DNA of 64,000 bases from Paralithodes platypus (Eukaryota > Arthropoda > Malacostraca > Decapoda > Lithodidae). This document shows positions 34,090-43,739 of the stretch, piece after piece. The stretch is taken from positions 2,825,072-2,889,071 of the forward strand of contig JAVRFV010002311.1 in NCBI GenBank assembly GCA_032716605.1. The letters are read 5' to 3'. Position 1 is the first letter of the stretch. The number at the start of each line of letters is the position of its first letter. A model generated the notes under the pieces. That model was not told the origin of the DNA. It saw nothing but the letters and a program-made list of their open reading frames with translations, and ran no database searches. A program made the position numbers and the translations under genes.

Positions 34090-35207
34090 GAAACAGCAGC
34101 GTCGCGGCCCAAAGAAGGCGAGCGACGACGGCCGTGACGGTCCTGAGGGTCTCGTTCCCGATCACTAACGCCCGAGGGGGAAACATCACCATCCCCCTCT
34201 TCCAGCGACACGTCAGCCCCCGAGAAAGGGGACCCCGAAACCTCGCTATACTCCACCGAGTCAAGCGGCGGGGTACCCTCACGGGGAGCCGGCAAGCGAA
34301 GATCAGGAATAGAAGAAGGAAGAGGAGCAGGATGACGGGAGGGGGAAGGCTGGCCGGGTGAAAGGAGGTCAGAAGGAGCCGCGGGGGGAAACAGAGCAAG
34401 GATCCCCGGGGCTGAGAGAACAGGGCGGCCCGACACCGAGGCGGAGGAGGGAGGAACCTCCACCTTGGGACGAGACCTAGAAGGAAGAAGAGGCACCGAA
34501 GCAGGAGAAGTAGGAGGAGAAGCAACTACATCCTGGCGGACCCTCCTGGACAGAGTAGAAGGAGGGAGCAGAGGGCCAGCTACAGCATGAACATCCGCGC
34601 GAGTAGAGGACAAATGAAGAGGAGGTCTTTTGTGCAGGGGAAGCGGGCGGAAGGTAGTAGAGCCCCTATCCGGAGAGGCCAGGGGAGGGCGTACAGGGGC
34701 AGAGACGCTAAACCCGGCCTCAGGGCGAGAACCATGACGAGGGCGAACGGCGGAGTCAAGGTGAGCAGGCGGACGAGGAGGGGCAGTAGAGGACGAGCGA
34801 CGAGGAGAGCGAGAGCGTGGACGGAGCTGGGGATCCACCCGACGATGCGACGACCGACCACGGGACCCAGGGAGGAGGGCCCGAGCAGGGAGAGGGCCAG
34901 GTAAACGGCCCCCAGACGGGTCAGGGATGCCCAGGGCGACGCGGATCCGGTCGTCAACAAAGGCCGGGGAACGGTGGCCCACAGTCCTGATGTGGTGGGA
35001 GACCACCGCCCACACAGACTGAAGGGATGCAGAGGCCACCGCCGCGTCAGAGGAACCAGGGTGATGGTCCACCACATCCACCAGGTCCATACACGGCCCA
35101 CACAAAGCCGGGAGGTAGGCCGTAGAGGACACACATTGCGAATGCCGCAAGCAGGACCTGTGGCAGTCCAAGCACGGGGAGCCACAGCCCTGGCGAAAGC
35201 AAGGCAT
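33921..35207 (-). CDS. DIRS ORF1 (gag-like), N-terminal part with Cys/His cluster
   Basis: Starts at MPCFRQGCGSPC (35207); the frame is open further upstream to 35312. Residues 3-39 contain Cys at 3, 8, 12, 15, 19, 25, 36 and 39 with His at 16 and 22, a likely zinc-binding module. A long Ser/Pro/Arg-rich, probably disordered section follows, then SVEYSEVSGSPFSGADVSLE and an Arg/Ser tail. A splice-acceptor-like TTGCAG/G lies 9 bases before the ATG, so a leader intron is possible but unproven. It runs into the next piece by a frame change. Confidence 0.65.
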   Translation of the reverse strand: MPCFRQGCGSPCLDCHRSCLRHSQCVSSTAYLPALCGPCMDLVDVVDHHPGSSDAAVASASLQSVWAVVSHHIRTVGHRSPAFVDDRIRVALGIPDPSGGRLPGPLPARALLPGSRGRSSHRRVDPQLRPRSRSPRRSSSTAPPRPPAHLDSAVRPRHGSRPEAGFSVSAPVRPPLASPDRGSTTFRPLPLHKRPPLHLSSTRADVHAVAGPLLPPSTLSRRVRQDVVASPPTSPASVPLLPSRSRPKVEVPPSSASVSGRPVLSAPGILALFPPAAPSDLLSPGQPSPSRHPAPLPSSIPDLRLPAPREGTPPLDSVEYSEVSGSPFSGADVSLEEGDGDVSPSGVSDRERDPQDRHGRRRSPSLGRDAAVSCHGSRSRSRSPLRAELSSGGRLSRIDFRLCRGGLCLTSTRAWRRCKNPSYRASWR

Positions 35208-36641
35208 CCCACCTGCAATGGAAGAACACACACCATAAGCAGCACGTTGACGGAGTAAGTGAAGATAATGTCCAATAAAAACCAGGGAATGAGCATGGGT
35301 AAACAGGAACACACACGCAAACTGGAAGTCGTACTCACTCTAAACCGGGAGCACCGATGGAGGTGAGGAGGGCGGGTGAGGCGGAAGAGCACAAGCAGAA
35401 ACCTGCAAAGATGGAGAAAGTGTTAACCACCACTCAACACCTCACATGCAGGGTCCATAACACCAGGCAAGTGCATACACCAATATAGTACCAGGCAACA
35501 AGATGACACAAAAAAGGGTCACCGGGAAAGCCAACTATAACCGCAAATTTGCGGGCCAATGGAGGCATAACTGTACCGACACAACCCTCCCGCCTCACCG
35601 CGAGACCCCCCAGCGATCTCCGCAAATTTGCGGGGAGCCGAATCGTCCGTGGACCGAATCGAGCACTCCGCAAATTTGCGGGACCGGCCGAGATGGTCCG
35701 GCGCCGAAAAAGCGAGAGGAGCGTCTAGGTAATACCAACACAGGCCCAGAAAAAAGCGTCAACTCCTTATGACTCCAAGCGACGATGGCCATCAAGCTGA
35801 GCAGTGTCTTCCTTGAATATCCTGACTCAACCGGTCAAGGGAGAGGCAAGGAAGACACACCAGGGGAGAGGAGGCACATCCCCCAGGAACCACCCCACCC
35901 ACAGAGATAGAGCAAAGCCCATGAGGAGAAGGGGCAGGAAGGGTGGTTCGGCACAAACAGGGGCCCCCGTAGGGTACCCCAGGATTGGGCAAAAGGGAAT
36001 GAAAGGATGGAGGTGAAAACAGTAAGGGAACACAAAACCAGTAAATGAAACTGGCGAGAAAAAGGGTGGCCTAGCCGTGAGGAGAGAATGTGTCAGGGGC
36101 GAAAAACCCTGTGGTGTGAGGGAGAGGCCCCCGTAGGGTACCCCTGGATATCACGAACCACCAAGCGCCCAGGCCCTTGAGACACAGTGAAGGCTCGTAA
36201 GGGGGGACTCGGGAATAACGCTAATAATGCGGCCGACACAAACCCTACAAACAGCACCGCCACCACGAAATCTCAGATTGTGAACCAACTGTACACCTAG
36301 GCTATGAAAATATGAAAACTCATAGGGCATAGCAATTCCTGAATGAGAAACAAGCTAGGCTAAAATAAGCTAAACTATGCCCAGACTAACAGGAAAAAAG
36401 AATATGAAAAGAGAAAGGAATGAAAAACACATACGAGGAACGCCAGGCGCCCCCGTACCTTCGGTAGCTATTTCCACACGCGTCTCCATTAAACACACTG
36501 AGGAGCCCATTTACGTGTGTCCTAGATCACGTAACATCTGTCTAACAAAAAGAAGGCCAGAAAAGCCGAAACGAACCTAAAACAGGGTGAATTGAAGGAG
36601 CACAACAAAAGCGGACTCAACAATGGCGACGCGTGAAAAAA
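35208..36641 (-). other. DIRS 5' leader
   Basis: No long coding frame. It contains three identical 14-bp palindromes (listed separately) and a GCCCCCGTAGGGTACCCC string at 35963-35981 that recurs at 36126-36144. This is presumably transcript leader and regulatory sequence of the element. Confidence 0.55.
35541..35681. repeat. Three perfect palindromes CCGCAAATTTGCGG in the DIRS leader
   Basis: Exact copies at 35541-35554, 35620-35633 and 35668-35681. They are GC-rich on the outside with an AAATTT centre, and the surrounding sequence is not repeated. Confidence 0.9.
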
Positions 36642-36943
36642 TGATAACAAGAGAGGGTCGCTCATGCGCACGTTCGACAGGGATCGGCGCATGACGGAAC
36701 ACGGGATGGGCCTTGAGCGGTAACTAAGGTAAACCCCTTTTTCTTCTCTTCTATACTTTTTTCACCTTCGGTGGTAGTTTTGGTTAATGTACAACGTCTC
36801 CTAGAGCAAGATAAGGAGTAGACTCTAGACGTTTTCTTTTTAACCGCGGTTGGAATGACGACATAGCAGTCAAAATAGACAAGTCGTCATTGCAATTAGG
36901 TTAATAGCCTTGACGTTGGATTTGCCAAGACTACTAACAAATT
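36642..36943 (-). repeat. DIRS 5' terminal inverted repeat
   Basis: Inverted partner of 28576-28871. The terminus at 36943 (…ACTAACAAATT) is fixed by the complementary region at 29010-29046. This end would contain the promoter for the minus-strand transcript, by analogy with other DIRS elements. Confidence 0.95.
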
Positions 36944-37550
36944 CTTATATTTAGACACATGTCACAGTTTTCGTTTTGGTCTTCCTAATAGTTTCTCGCG
37001 GTTTAGCGTGATAAGCTTATGTAGGTCCCTCCACCGGTCGTGATATTCTAGGCACTTACGTCATCGACGTAAGGAGCCACCAATAAATTACGGTTTTGAC
37101 AACCCGTAAGGGAAGGAAGGAAAAACTACTATTTATTGGTGGCTCCTGGAGTCAATGACGAAGAGTGCCCTCCCACCATCCCCTTCCCATACACATGCTC
37201 AACTTTATATTATTACATTAGAGAAGGTTCCTGGGAGGAACAGCCAACTAGCAGGTGTATGGGAAACAGAGGTAGACCGTGATCACGCGTAGGCGTGGTG
37301 TTCAAACTGTGCTAATCCTTTTCTTTTTATTTCCTACTTTTCAGTGGCTCCAACCCAATGACGGAATGATTAAGGGGTACCTCCTATGATGATCTTGGTT
37401 CTCGACCACCGTGATCCAGGTTAACCCGGGCTCAGAGGAGCCCGGAACGAGGCCATATTAACATAGGCACTTACGTCATTGACTCCAGGAGCCACCAATA
37501 AATAGTAGTTTTTCCTTCCTTCCCTTACGGGTTGTCAAAACCGTAATTTA
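36944..37550 (+). mobile_element. 3' end of an older DIRS element (complementary region and terminal repeat)
   Basis: 37084-37160 is the reverse complement of 37474-37550, and 37051-37083 presumably complements the element's missing 5' end. This repeats the ICR + terminal-repeat logic of the intact element, but in plus orientation and with unrelated sequence. The terminus is therefore 37550. It probably belongs with the decayed coding traces at 25362-28523, separated by the 8.4-kb insertion. Confidence 0.8.
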
Positions 37551-38007
37551 ATCTGGGAACAATGAGTGTTTTTTGTTTTTTTGGGGGGGGGGCTTTGTGG
37601 TAATGCACTGATAGGTATGATATTAGTATGCACAAAGTTTAGATATTATCATGAGAGAGGCCGTTTTTCTGGACCTTCTTTTCCCTCATGTTTAGCCCCA
37701 CTAGTTTTGAGATTTTAAGACTTTCGGCCCATTAGTTTGGCGATTTGAACACATTTAGCTCCATTTCGTTGTCAGTTTTAAGACCTATCGTGCCATTTAG
37801 GTGTTGATTTTTTCCTGGCGAGCGATAGCGAGCCTGTAATTATAAGAGGAACCGGAGGTGGGACATTATTCTACCGAAAAATGTACAAATTTATCTAGAG
37901 GGGGTGCCTAGGGAGTGTTTTTCTAAGTTTGAGGGAGGTCTAGTAAGGAAACTAAAAAATAAATGAATATATACAGTAGACCAAAAAAACAGGCACTATC
38001 CCCTTAA

Positions 38008-38223
38008 CCCCTTCAGCTCCATGACGCCTTTTTACTTTGATTCTGGCTGAAGTTAGAGGATTTTATGCAGTTTAAGAAGGACCCACAGTATGTTACTAAG
38101 AGGGTTTATTGAGATCGTATAAACCGGTACCCATTTGAGTCGTGGAGGTAGATAATAAACTAAAGAAAATTGTCTTAATGGTAACCAGAATATGATGAAA
38201 ATTACGTCATAGTAGTGAAGGGG
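38008..38223. mobile_element. 216-bp TTAA-flanked MITE
   Basis: Begins CCCCTTCAGCTCCATGACG and ends with the inverted CGTCATAGTAGTGAAGGGG. TTAA lies at 38004-38007 and 38224-38227. There is no coding capacity. A related right end (…GACGTCACCGG..GTGAATAGG TTAA) lies at 59336. Confidence 0.9.
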
Positions 38224-38308
38224 TTAAACTGTAATGCATAACAATTCTACCAAAAAATGTACAAATGTATCTTGAAGGGGTGTCTAGGGAGTGTTTTTCT
38301 AAGTTTAA

Positions 38309-38786
38309 CCCTCTGTTCCCGGAAGGGCTCTTGAACGCCCATAAAAAAGCATACACGAGCTACCCGGAAGGGCTCTTAAACACCCATGACGTCAAAGCCT
38401 GTGAGCTTGGTGTGCGAGGCGTCGGTCCGACGCATGTAAACAACAGCCGGCTGGACCGACGCTCCGCATCTCCGGCCACAAGAAGGAGAGCGTCGCTTGT
38501 TCGTGTGTGCCTGTATGTTGTTGTTAAGTATCGAAAAGTGGTGTAAAGTGGCTGTTTTGGCCATAAAGTTATCTCCAATGAAATCATCACAGCTCAACCA
38601 GTTGACTTAGAGAGCTCTACTTAATGCCATTCTACAGGTAAATAACACAGCTACGCTTGGGGATGCGCGGGAATGCGGGAAGCAGTCTGATTAACGAATA
38701 TACGGTAGCCTAGCCTAGACGTTTTTCGGCCAAAACACCCGGTTTTCGAGGAATATATATATAATACATAGCCGGGGCTGGAGGGT
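38309..38786. mobile_element. ~478-bp TTAA-flanked piggyBac-type MITE
   Basis: Left end CCCTCTGTTCCCGGAAGGGC follows TTAA (38305-38308). The right end ...GGGGCTGGAGGGT precedes TTAA (38787-38790). The sub-terminal GGAAGGGCTCTTGAACGCCC is shared with the 5' arm of the full piggyBac copies, so this family is probably mobilised by the same transposase. The interior matches the left arm of the MITE at 20076 in inverse orientation. Confidence 0.85.
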
Positions 38787-38961
38787 TTAAGGGAGGTCTA
38801 GTGAGAAAACTAAAACATAAATTAATATATAGACCAAAATAAACAGCCATTATCCCTTTAACCCCTCCAACCCGGATGGGCTCTTGAACGCCCATAACAA
38901 CCTCGGCCCGCGCAACCCGGAAGGGCTCTTGAACGCCCATTGCTTGCATGCGTGCTTTCGA

Positions 38962-41940
38962 ATGCCGCGCGTACATTTTCGGTATCGTGGGACGGTAGGT
39001 GGCGCCACCAGGCGTAAACTCCGCCACAGCAACAGTATCTACCCCGACGCCATCATGGACAGTACGCCAAATAGTGATTCCGCTGTGTCCGATATCGTGC
39101 TTCCTACGACGCCCTTGCTTGTTCGTCGCGCCTTACCCCGACGCCATCGCCTAAATGTGTTATCTCCCGGAGGTATTGAGACGACATTGAGACTTTATGA
39201 GCGAGCTGATGCCAAGCATAATGTTGATGATGAAGTCAGTGACGACTCCAGTAATTATAAGTCGAGTGATTATGGCCATGAGAGTGATAAAGAAGAGCAA
39301 TTCCTGGGATTTGCGAGAGAACATGACAGTGATGAGAGTGATGAAGGTGATGTACCAGTTGTTGAGGAAGCTGGTTTACCTAAAGACAGTGAACTTGAGA
39401 GAGTGAGCGAGTGGGAGAGTTCAAGGTCACTCACCAAATTTCGCTTAAGTGACACGACGCCAAGCCCTTCCCCAGGTAAATCGCCTTTCAAGCTACATTT
39501 GTATAAGCAGAAAATACTTGAGAAGGCGGCCGCGGCAGCTAGGGAACAAGCAAAACTACTTGGTGAGGATGAGGCTGTGAGTGAGGGTCAGCGTGGTGAC
39601 CCTTCTCGTCCGCCATTGTCTCCCTTATCTACCCACGCCACCCAAGATGACCCGGATGCCCCGCATTCTTCCCCACCACCCCCACCATTGCCAAGGGTTG
39701 AGGACCCCACACTTTCGGCCTATTTGCCTCCTAGGTCCCCCGACAGGAGACATACTGCTGCCGAAAAGGGGAGAGGTAGGAAATATACCAAGAAAATTAA
39801 GAAAAGTAAGAGAGTTTTGTTCGAGGCTCCCGCGGCGTCCACCCCGGCCGGCCCCAGCCATACGTCCCCGCAACTTTCCCCACGGTCCTCCCCACCTCTC
39901 CCGCCTTCAACATGTCTTCCTGAAGAAGTCTTTGAGCTCGCATCACCAATACCTGGCCCTAGTGACAGTGAAACATTGCTTTCTGTCACTCGTCGCAGGC
40001 CAAGGAGCCCGGGACCTCGGGGGGACACAGCCTCACCTGCCACTCCTTCCCCACCTCGCCCACCCGCACGCCGCCCACGCATCACTGGTTCCCCGCCAGA
40101 TTATGTGGGGGCCACTGATGATGAAGGGCACCTCTCTCAAGACTCTGGCCATGATTACATAGGTCCACCGTCAGGGCAAGATGACCACTCTGACGATGAC
40201 TATATGGACATCGACGACCCTCGACCCATCCGCTTGGCCCGGCGTCGTGCTGCCCGTCGTGCTGCCCACCGCCCTGGCCGCCGCCCTCGCCGCCCTAGGG
40301 TGCGCGCCTCCCGAGTTGGCCGTGGGCGTGCTGGGCCACCAGCTGGAGCTCCTCGTCAGCGTAGACAAGACCCATTCTACGTTTTTCAGTGGCAAGACGT
40401 AGTTGATGAGGATGCATACAACCCTGATGTGCCAGCTTTTGATGAGGTACTGGAGGGTTCAGGCGTTACCCCCAATTTTCCTGCAGGCCCCAATGCTCCA
40501 CCACACGAACTGTTTGAGGCCTTCTTTGATGAGGAGGTGGTAGGCTATGTTGTCAAAGAGACAAATAAGCAGCACCAATTCCAGGTCCACTTTTTGGGAA
40601 AGGTGACCAAGGGCCACATGAGGCAGTGGACCCCAGTGACTCATAAAGAGTTCATGGTGTTCCTGGCACTCACCATGCTAATGCCTCATGTCAAGAAGCA
40701 TAGGTTGCCTGACTATTGGATCACCAATGATCTGATATCCACCCCTGCCTTCGGGAAATATATGTCTCGCGACCGGTACCTTGATATCCTCGCAGCGCTC
40801 CATCTTGTCACCAACCTTGACGTCCACCTCCCAGACAAGCTGTGGAAGATTAGGACGTTGTATGAGATGATGCGAGAACGCTTCACCTCCTACTTCAAGC
40901 CCTTCCGCTAGGTCGTCATTGACGAGTCTCTTGTGCTGTTCCGGGGAAAACTCAGCTTCCGGCAGTACATCCCCTCAAAAAGACATCGCTTTGGCATAAA
41001 ATTCTTTGTGCTGTGCGACTGCCAAACTGGCTATGTCCTGGACTTCCTGGTCTACAGCGGGAAGGAAGGGGACTTGCTTGTGGACCCCCTCATTGGCTTT
41101 GGCGGAGCAGTGGTGCAAGCCATGATGGACCGCTAATTTCATAAGAATCACGTCCTCTACACGGACAATTATTACACGTCCCCCACTCTCTCACAGTACC
41201 TGCATGAGCGCAAGACGGGGACTGTAGGCACAGTACGAGGGAAAAGGAAGGGCATGCCACCTTTCCCTCCAAAGACCAAAAAAGGTGATGTGTTCAAGAA
41301 GAAGTCGGGGCCCATTCTGGCTATCCACTGGCACGACCAGCGGAAGGTCAACCTCCTGACCACCATCCACAAGGGGGAAATGGTGGAGACTGGCAAGGTG
41401 GATCGCCGCACCCAGGCCAGGGTGACCAAGCCCGATGCTGTCCTGGACTACAACATCAACATGAGGCTGGTGGACAAGTCCGACATGCAGATAGGCTTCA
41501 TTGACTGCCTGCGTACCTCGTGCAGATGGTACAAAAAGTTCTTTCTGCATATGGTGGACATGTCAGTTCTGAATGCCTACAACATATACAAGCTTCGGAA
41601 TGTGAACACACCCATGAAGTTCAATAGCCTGCGGAGGTTCCAAAAGCAGGTGTTGACGGAGCTCCTGGAGAAGTATGCTATGCCACAGAGGGCAGTGGCA
41701 CATCCTGGGCCCGCCGTTATTGACCGCTTGCAGTCTGCTCAATACTTGACTAGGCACAGGCTTGGTTCCCTGCCTCAGAATGAATCAGGAAGAACACAGC
41801 AGAAGCGGTGCCATGTCTGCTACAACAGCAGGGTGAAGCCGAGGTCAGGTAAAAAGTCAACCCTGGAGTGTGTGGAGTGCAAGGTGGCACTCTGTGCTGT
41901 AGATTGCTTCTTTGATTACCACTCCAAGCTGGAGTTCTAA
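38962..41940 (+). pseudogene. piggyBac transposase, copy B (two nonsense codons)
   Basis: The frame is intact through the acidic Ser/Pro-rich N-terminal region and into the catalytic domain, then hits TAG at 40909-40911, where copy A has a Lys codon. It continues in the same frame to a second stop TAA at 41134-41136 (copy A: Tyr) and on to the C-terminus at 41940. Catalytic-Asp codons are present at 40921 (VVIDES), 41164 (YTDNYY) and 41473 (RLVDKSD). The C-terminal zinc domain (RCHVCYNS...CVECKVALC) is intact. The start could be the ATG at 38962 or at 39055 (MDSTPNS). Two point substitutions alone inactivate it, unlike the indels in copy A. Confidence 0.92.
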
Positions 41941-42220
41941 TAATCATACTGAAATTGCCAAATAAAGTGACAATATGTACACTATAATTATATATAGGCA
42001 AAAAGTGGAAGAAAACCAATGTATTGTAATACAAAAGTCATGTATTATGAGAACATTGATACAAATACAATTACACCATAATAATATGTGAAAGTGACAT
42101 ATGTATATACCAAGTGACATTCATATGATTAGAACCTATAGAAATATATAAATCAGTGAAAAAAGACACAATAAATTGTATATAAAACGTTTACAAATCA
42201 TATAACTAAGTGAAAGTGAC

Positions 42221-42905
42221 ACAAGACCTAATATTTGATGGCCAAAGTATGATAAACACCTGTGATAACGAATAATCAGTGCCTAATACAACAATAACCT
42301 ACCTCAATTACTAATAAAATGTACGGTATCGAGTGAAAATGAGCATTATCAGTGACAGTGACACTCTCTAAAGCATATTTGTCAAAGTGAAAGTGACACA
42401 AGACCTAATATTTGATGGCCAAAGTATAATAAACACCTGTGATAACGAATAATCAGTGCCTAATACAACAATAACCTACCTCAATTACTAATAAAATGTA
42501 CGGTATCGAGTGAAAATGAGCATTATCAGTGACAGTGACACTCTCTAAAGCATATTTGTCAAAGTGAAAGTGACACAAGACCTAATATTTGATGGCCAAA
42601 GTATAATAAACACCTGTGATAACGAATAATCAGTGCCTAATACAACAATAACCTACCTCAATTACTAATAAAATGTACGGTATCGAGTGAAAATGAGCAT
42701 TATCAGTGACAGTGACACTCTAAAGCATATTTGTCAAAGTGAAAGTGACACAAGACCTAATATTTGATGGCCAAAGTATAATAAACACCTGTGATAACGA
42801 ATAATCAGTGCCTAATACAACAATAAGCTACCTCAATTACTAATAAAATGTACGGTATCGAGTGAAAATTAGCAATATCAGTGACAGTGATACCCTAATA
42901 AACAT
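42221..42905 (+). repeat. 177-bp tandem repeat in the piggyBac 3' arm (four units)
   Basis: The marker ACAAGACC starts at 42221, 42398, 42575 and 42750, giving periods of 177, 177 and 175. Units carry GATGGCCAAAGTAT and GAGTGAAAATGAGC. Copy A has two diverged units (marker near 21010 and 21180 on the opposite strand). Confidence 0.92.
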
Positions 42906-43306
42906 ATTTTATATAATTGGCCTCAAAATAACTAGAAAATATCAAATAAACATCACATTCTCAATATCAAACACTAAAATCGTCTAAGGGAGATAAATAC
43001 TTTGGCGCGGCGAGCGGCTAGGTGCGTCGTAGCCATGGCCGAGGCGACGCGTCCGAACGCGGGAAGAATTTGCCGCCGAAAAGCACTCGTCTTCCCGCGC
43101 TCACCATTATGCAACCAGAGGGGCTAGAGACCTCTACTCAACGCCATTCGACAGAGGAAGGTTTGTGGAACATTATTCTTTTTTATTCACAACATTACAT
43201 GACATATTCATTGACTTACAGAGTAGTTAACATAGGCCAAAGATCGTCAAAACACCCGGTACCGGAGCACAGTCGTAAGCTATAGCCCCCGGGGCTGGAG
43301 GGTTAA

Positions 43307-43600
43307 ACTGTAATGCATAAAATTGTATTATACTGTATTCACAAATGTGTTGATTCAATAGCTGGGTTTGAGTGGCCATTCTGTGGGATAACCTCCTCTT
43401 CAAGTGGAACAGGGGGGTTCAAATGGAAATTCTTAGACTCTGGTAACAAGAGGCAAGTCACTATAGCCACTAGAGCACAACCCAGAGCGAAGAAGACATA
43501 GAACACGTTATGTTGGACCAGAACCTGTGATATGAGGGAGTAGCTCCCAACAAGCCACGCCGGCCGCTAGATACAGGAGTGTGTTGAGGACTTGTACTTA
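43307..43600. other. Spacer between the piggyBac copy and the LINE 3' end
   Basis: The first ~20 bp resume the host repeat (ACTGTAATGCATAA). Nothing else is recognised. A near-perfect direct duplication, ACTTACACTAGTTGTACTT, lies at about 43595-43628 at the LINE boundary. Confidence 0.45.
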
Positions 43601-43739
43601 CACTAGTTGTACTTACACTAGTTGTATTTGCGGGAGTGAGCATGCTCGTTAATTCCCGCCTCCTAAGATATGTTTGTCATACCGTGCTTTGAAACTATGC
43701 ACTGATGGTGCAGACACTACTTCGGCTGGCAATTTGTTC

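Larger units (their letters stand above)
28524..36943 (-). mobile_element. DIRS-type tyrosine-recombinase retrotransposon, near complete (8.4 kb)
   Basis: Reading leftward: a 5' inverted terminal repeat (36943-36642), leader, gag-like ORF1 (35207-32368, one frame change), RT-RNaseH (32149-30425), overlapping tyrosine recombinase (to 29511), an internal complementary region (29046-28934) and a 3' inverted terminal repeat (28871-28524). The complementary region joins exact complements of the two outermost ends, the diagnostic architecture of DIRS-1-like elements, which are thought to replicate through a circular intermediate. The element is GC-rich compared with its flanks. There is no target duplication, as expected for recombinase integration. 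Confidence 0.95.
37867..38861 (+). repeat. Tandem duplicated host repeat, each copy carrying TTAA insertions
   Basis: Unit 1 runs from ATTCTACCGAAAAATG (37867) to 38007 and resumes at 38224. Unit 2 starts at ATTCTACCAAAAAATG (38243) and runs to 38861, then resumes at 43303. Both share GTACAAAT.TATCT, GGGAGTGTTTTTCTAAGTTT, GGGAGGTCTAGT and ACTGTAATGCATAA. Related fragments in inverse orientation lie at about 49610-49685 and 57600-57690. Sequence at 37551-37866 also recurs in part at 52826-52890 and 53220-53345, so this is a dispersed family of unknown type. Confidence 0.8.
38862..43302 (+). mobile_element. piggyBac element, copy B
   Basis: Flanked by TTAA at 38858-38861 and 43303-43306. The ends are CCCCTCCAACCCGG and GGGGCTGGAGGG. 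By eye it is very similar to copy A over its whole length, in opposite orientation. It is longer because its 3' arm contains four units of a 177-bp tandem repeat instead of two. Confidence 0.95.

Noticed and set aside
33812..34525. Leucine-rich 237-residue minus frame resembling a membrane protein
   Set aside because: Off-frame shadow of the DIRS gag-like frame in GC-rich sequence. The hydrophobicity comes from the complementary frame.
21459..43302. Domesticated piggyBac-derived host gene
   Set aside because: Both copies have TTAA duplications and complete terminal repeats, and both coding regions are broken, which fits ordinary transposons.
43313..43501. Small plus-strand frame after piggyBac copy B
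   Set aside because: No recognisable domain, no supporting context, and a length expected by chance.
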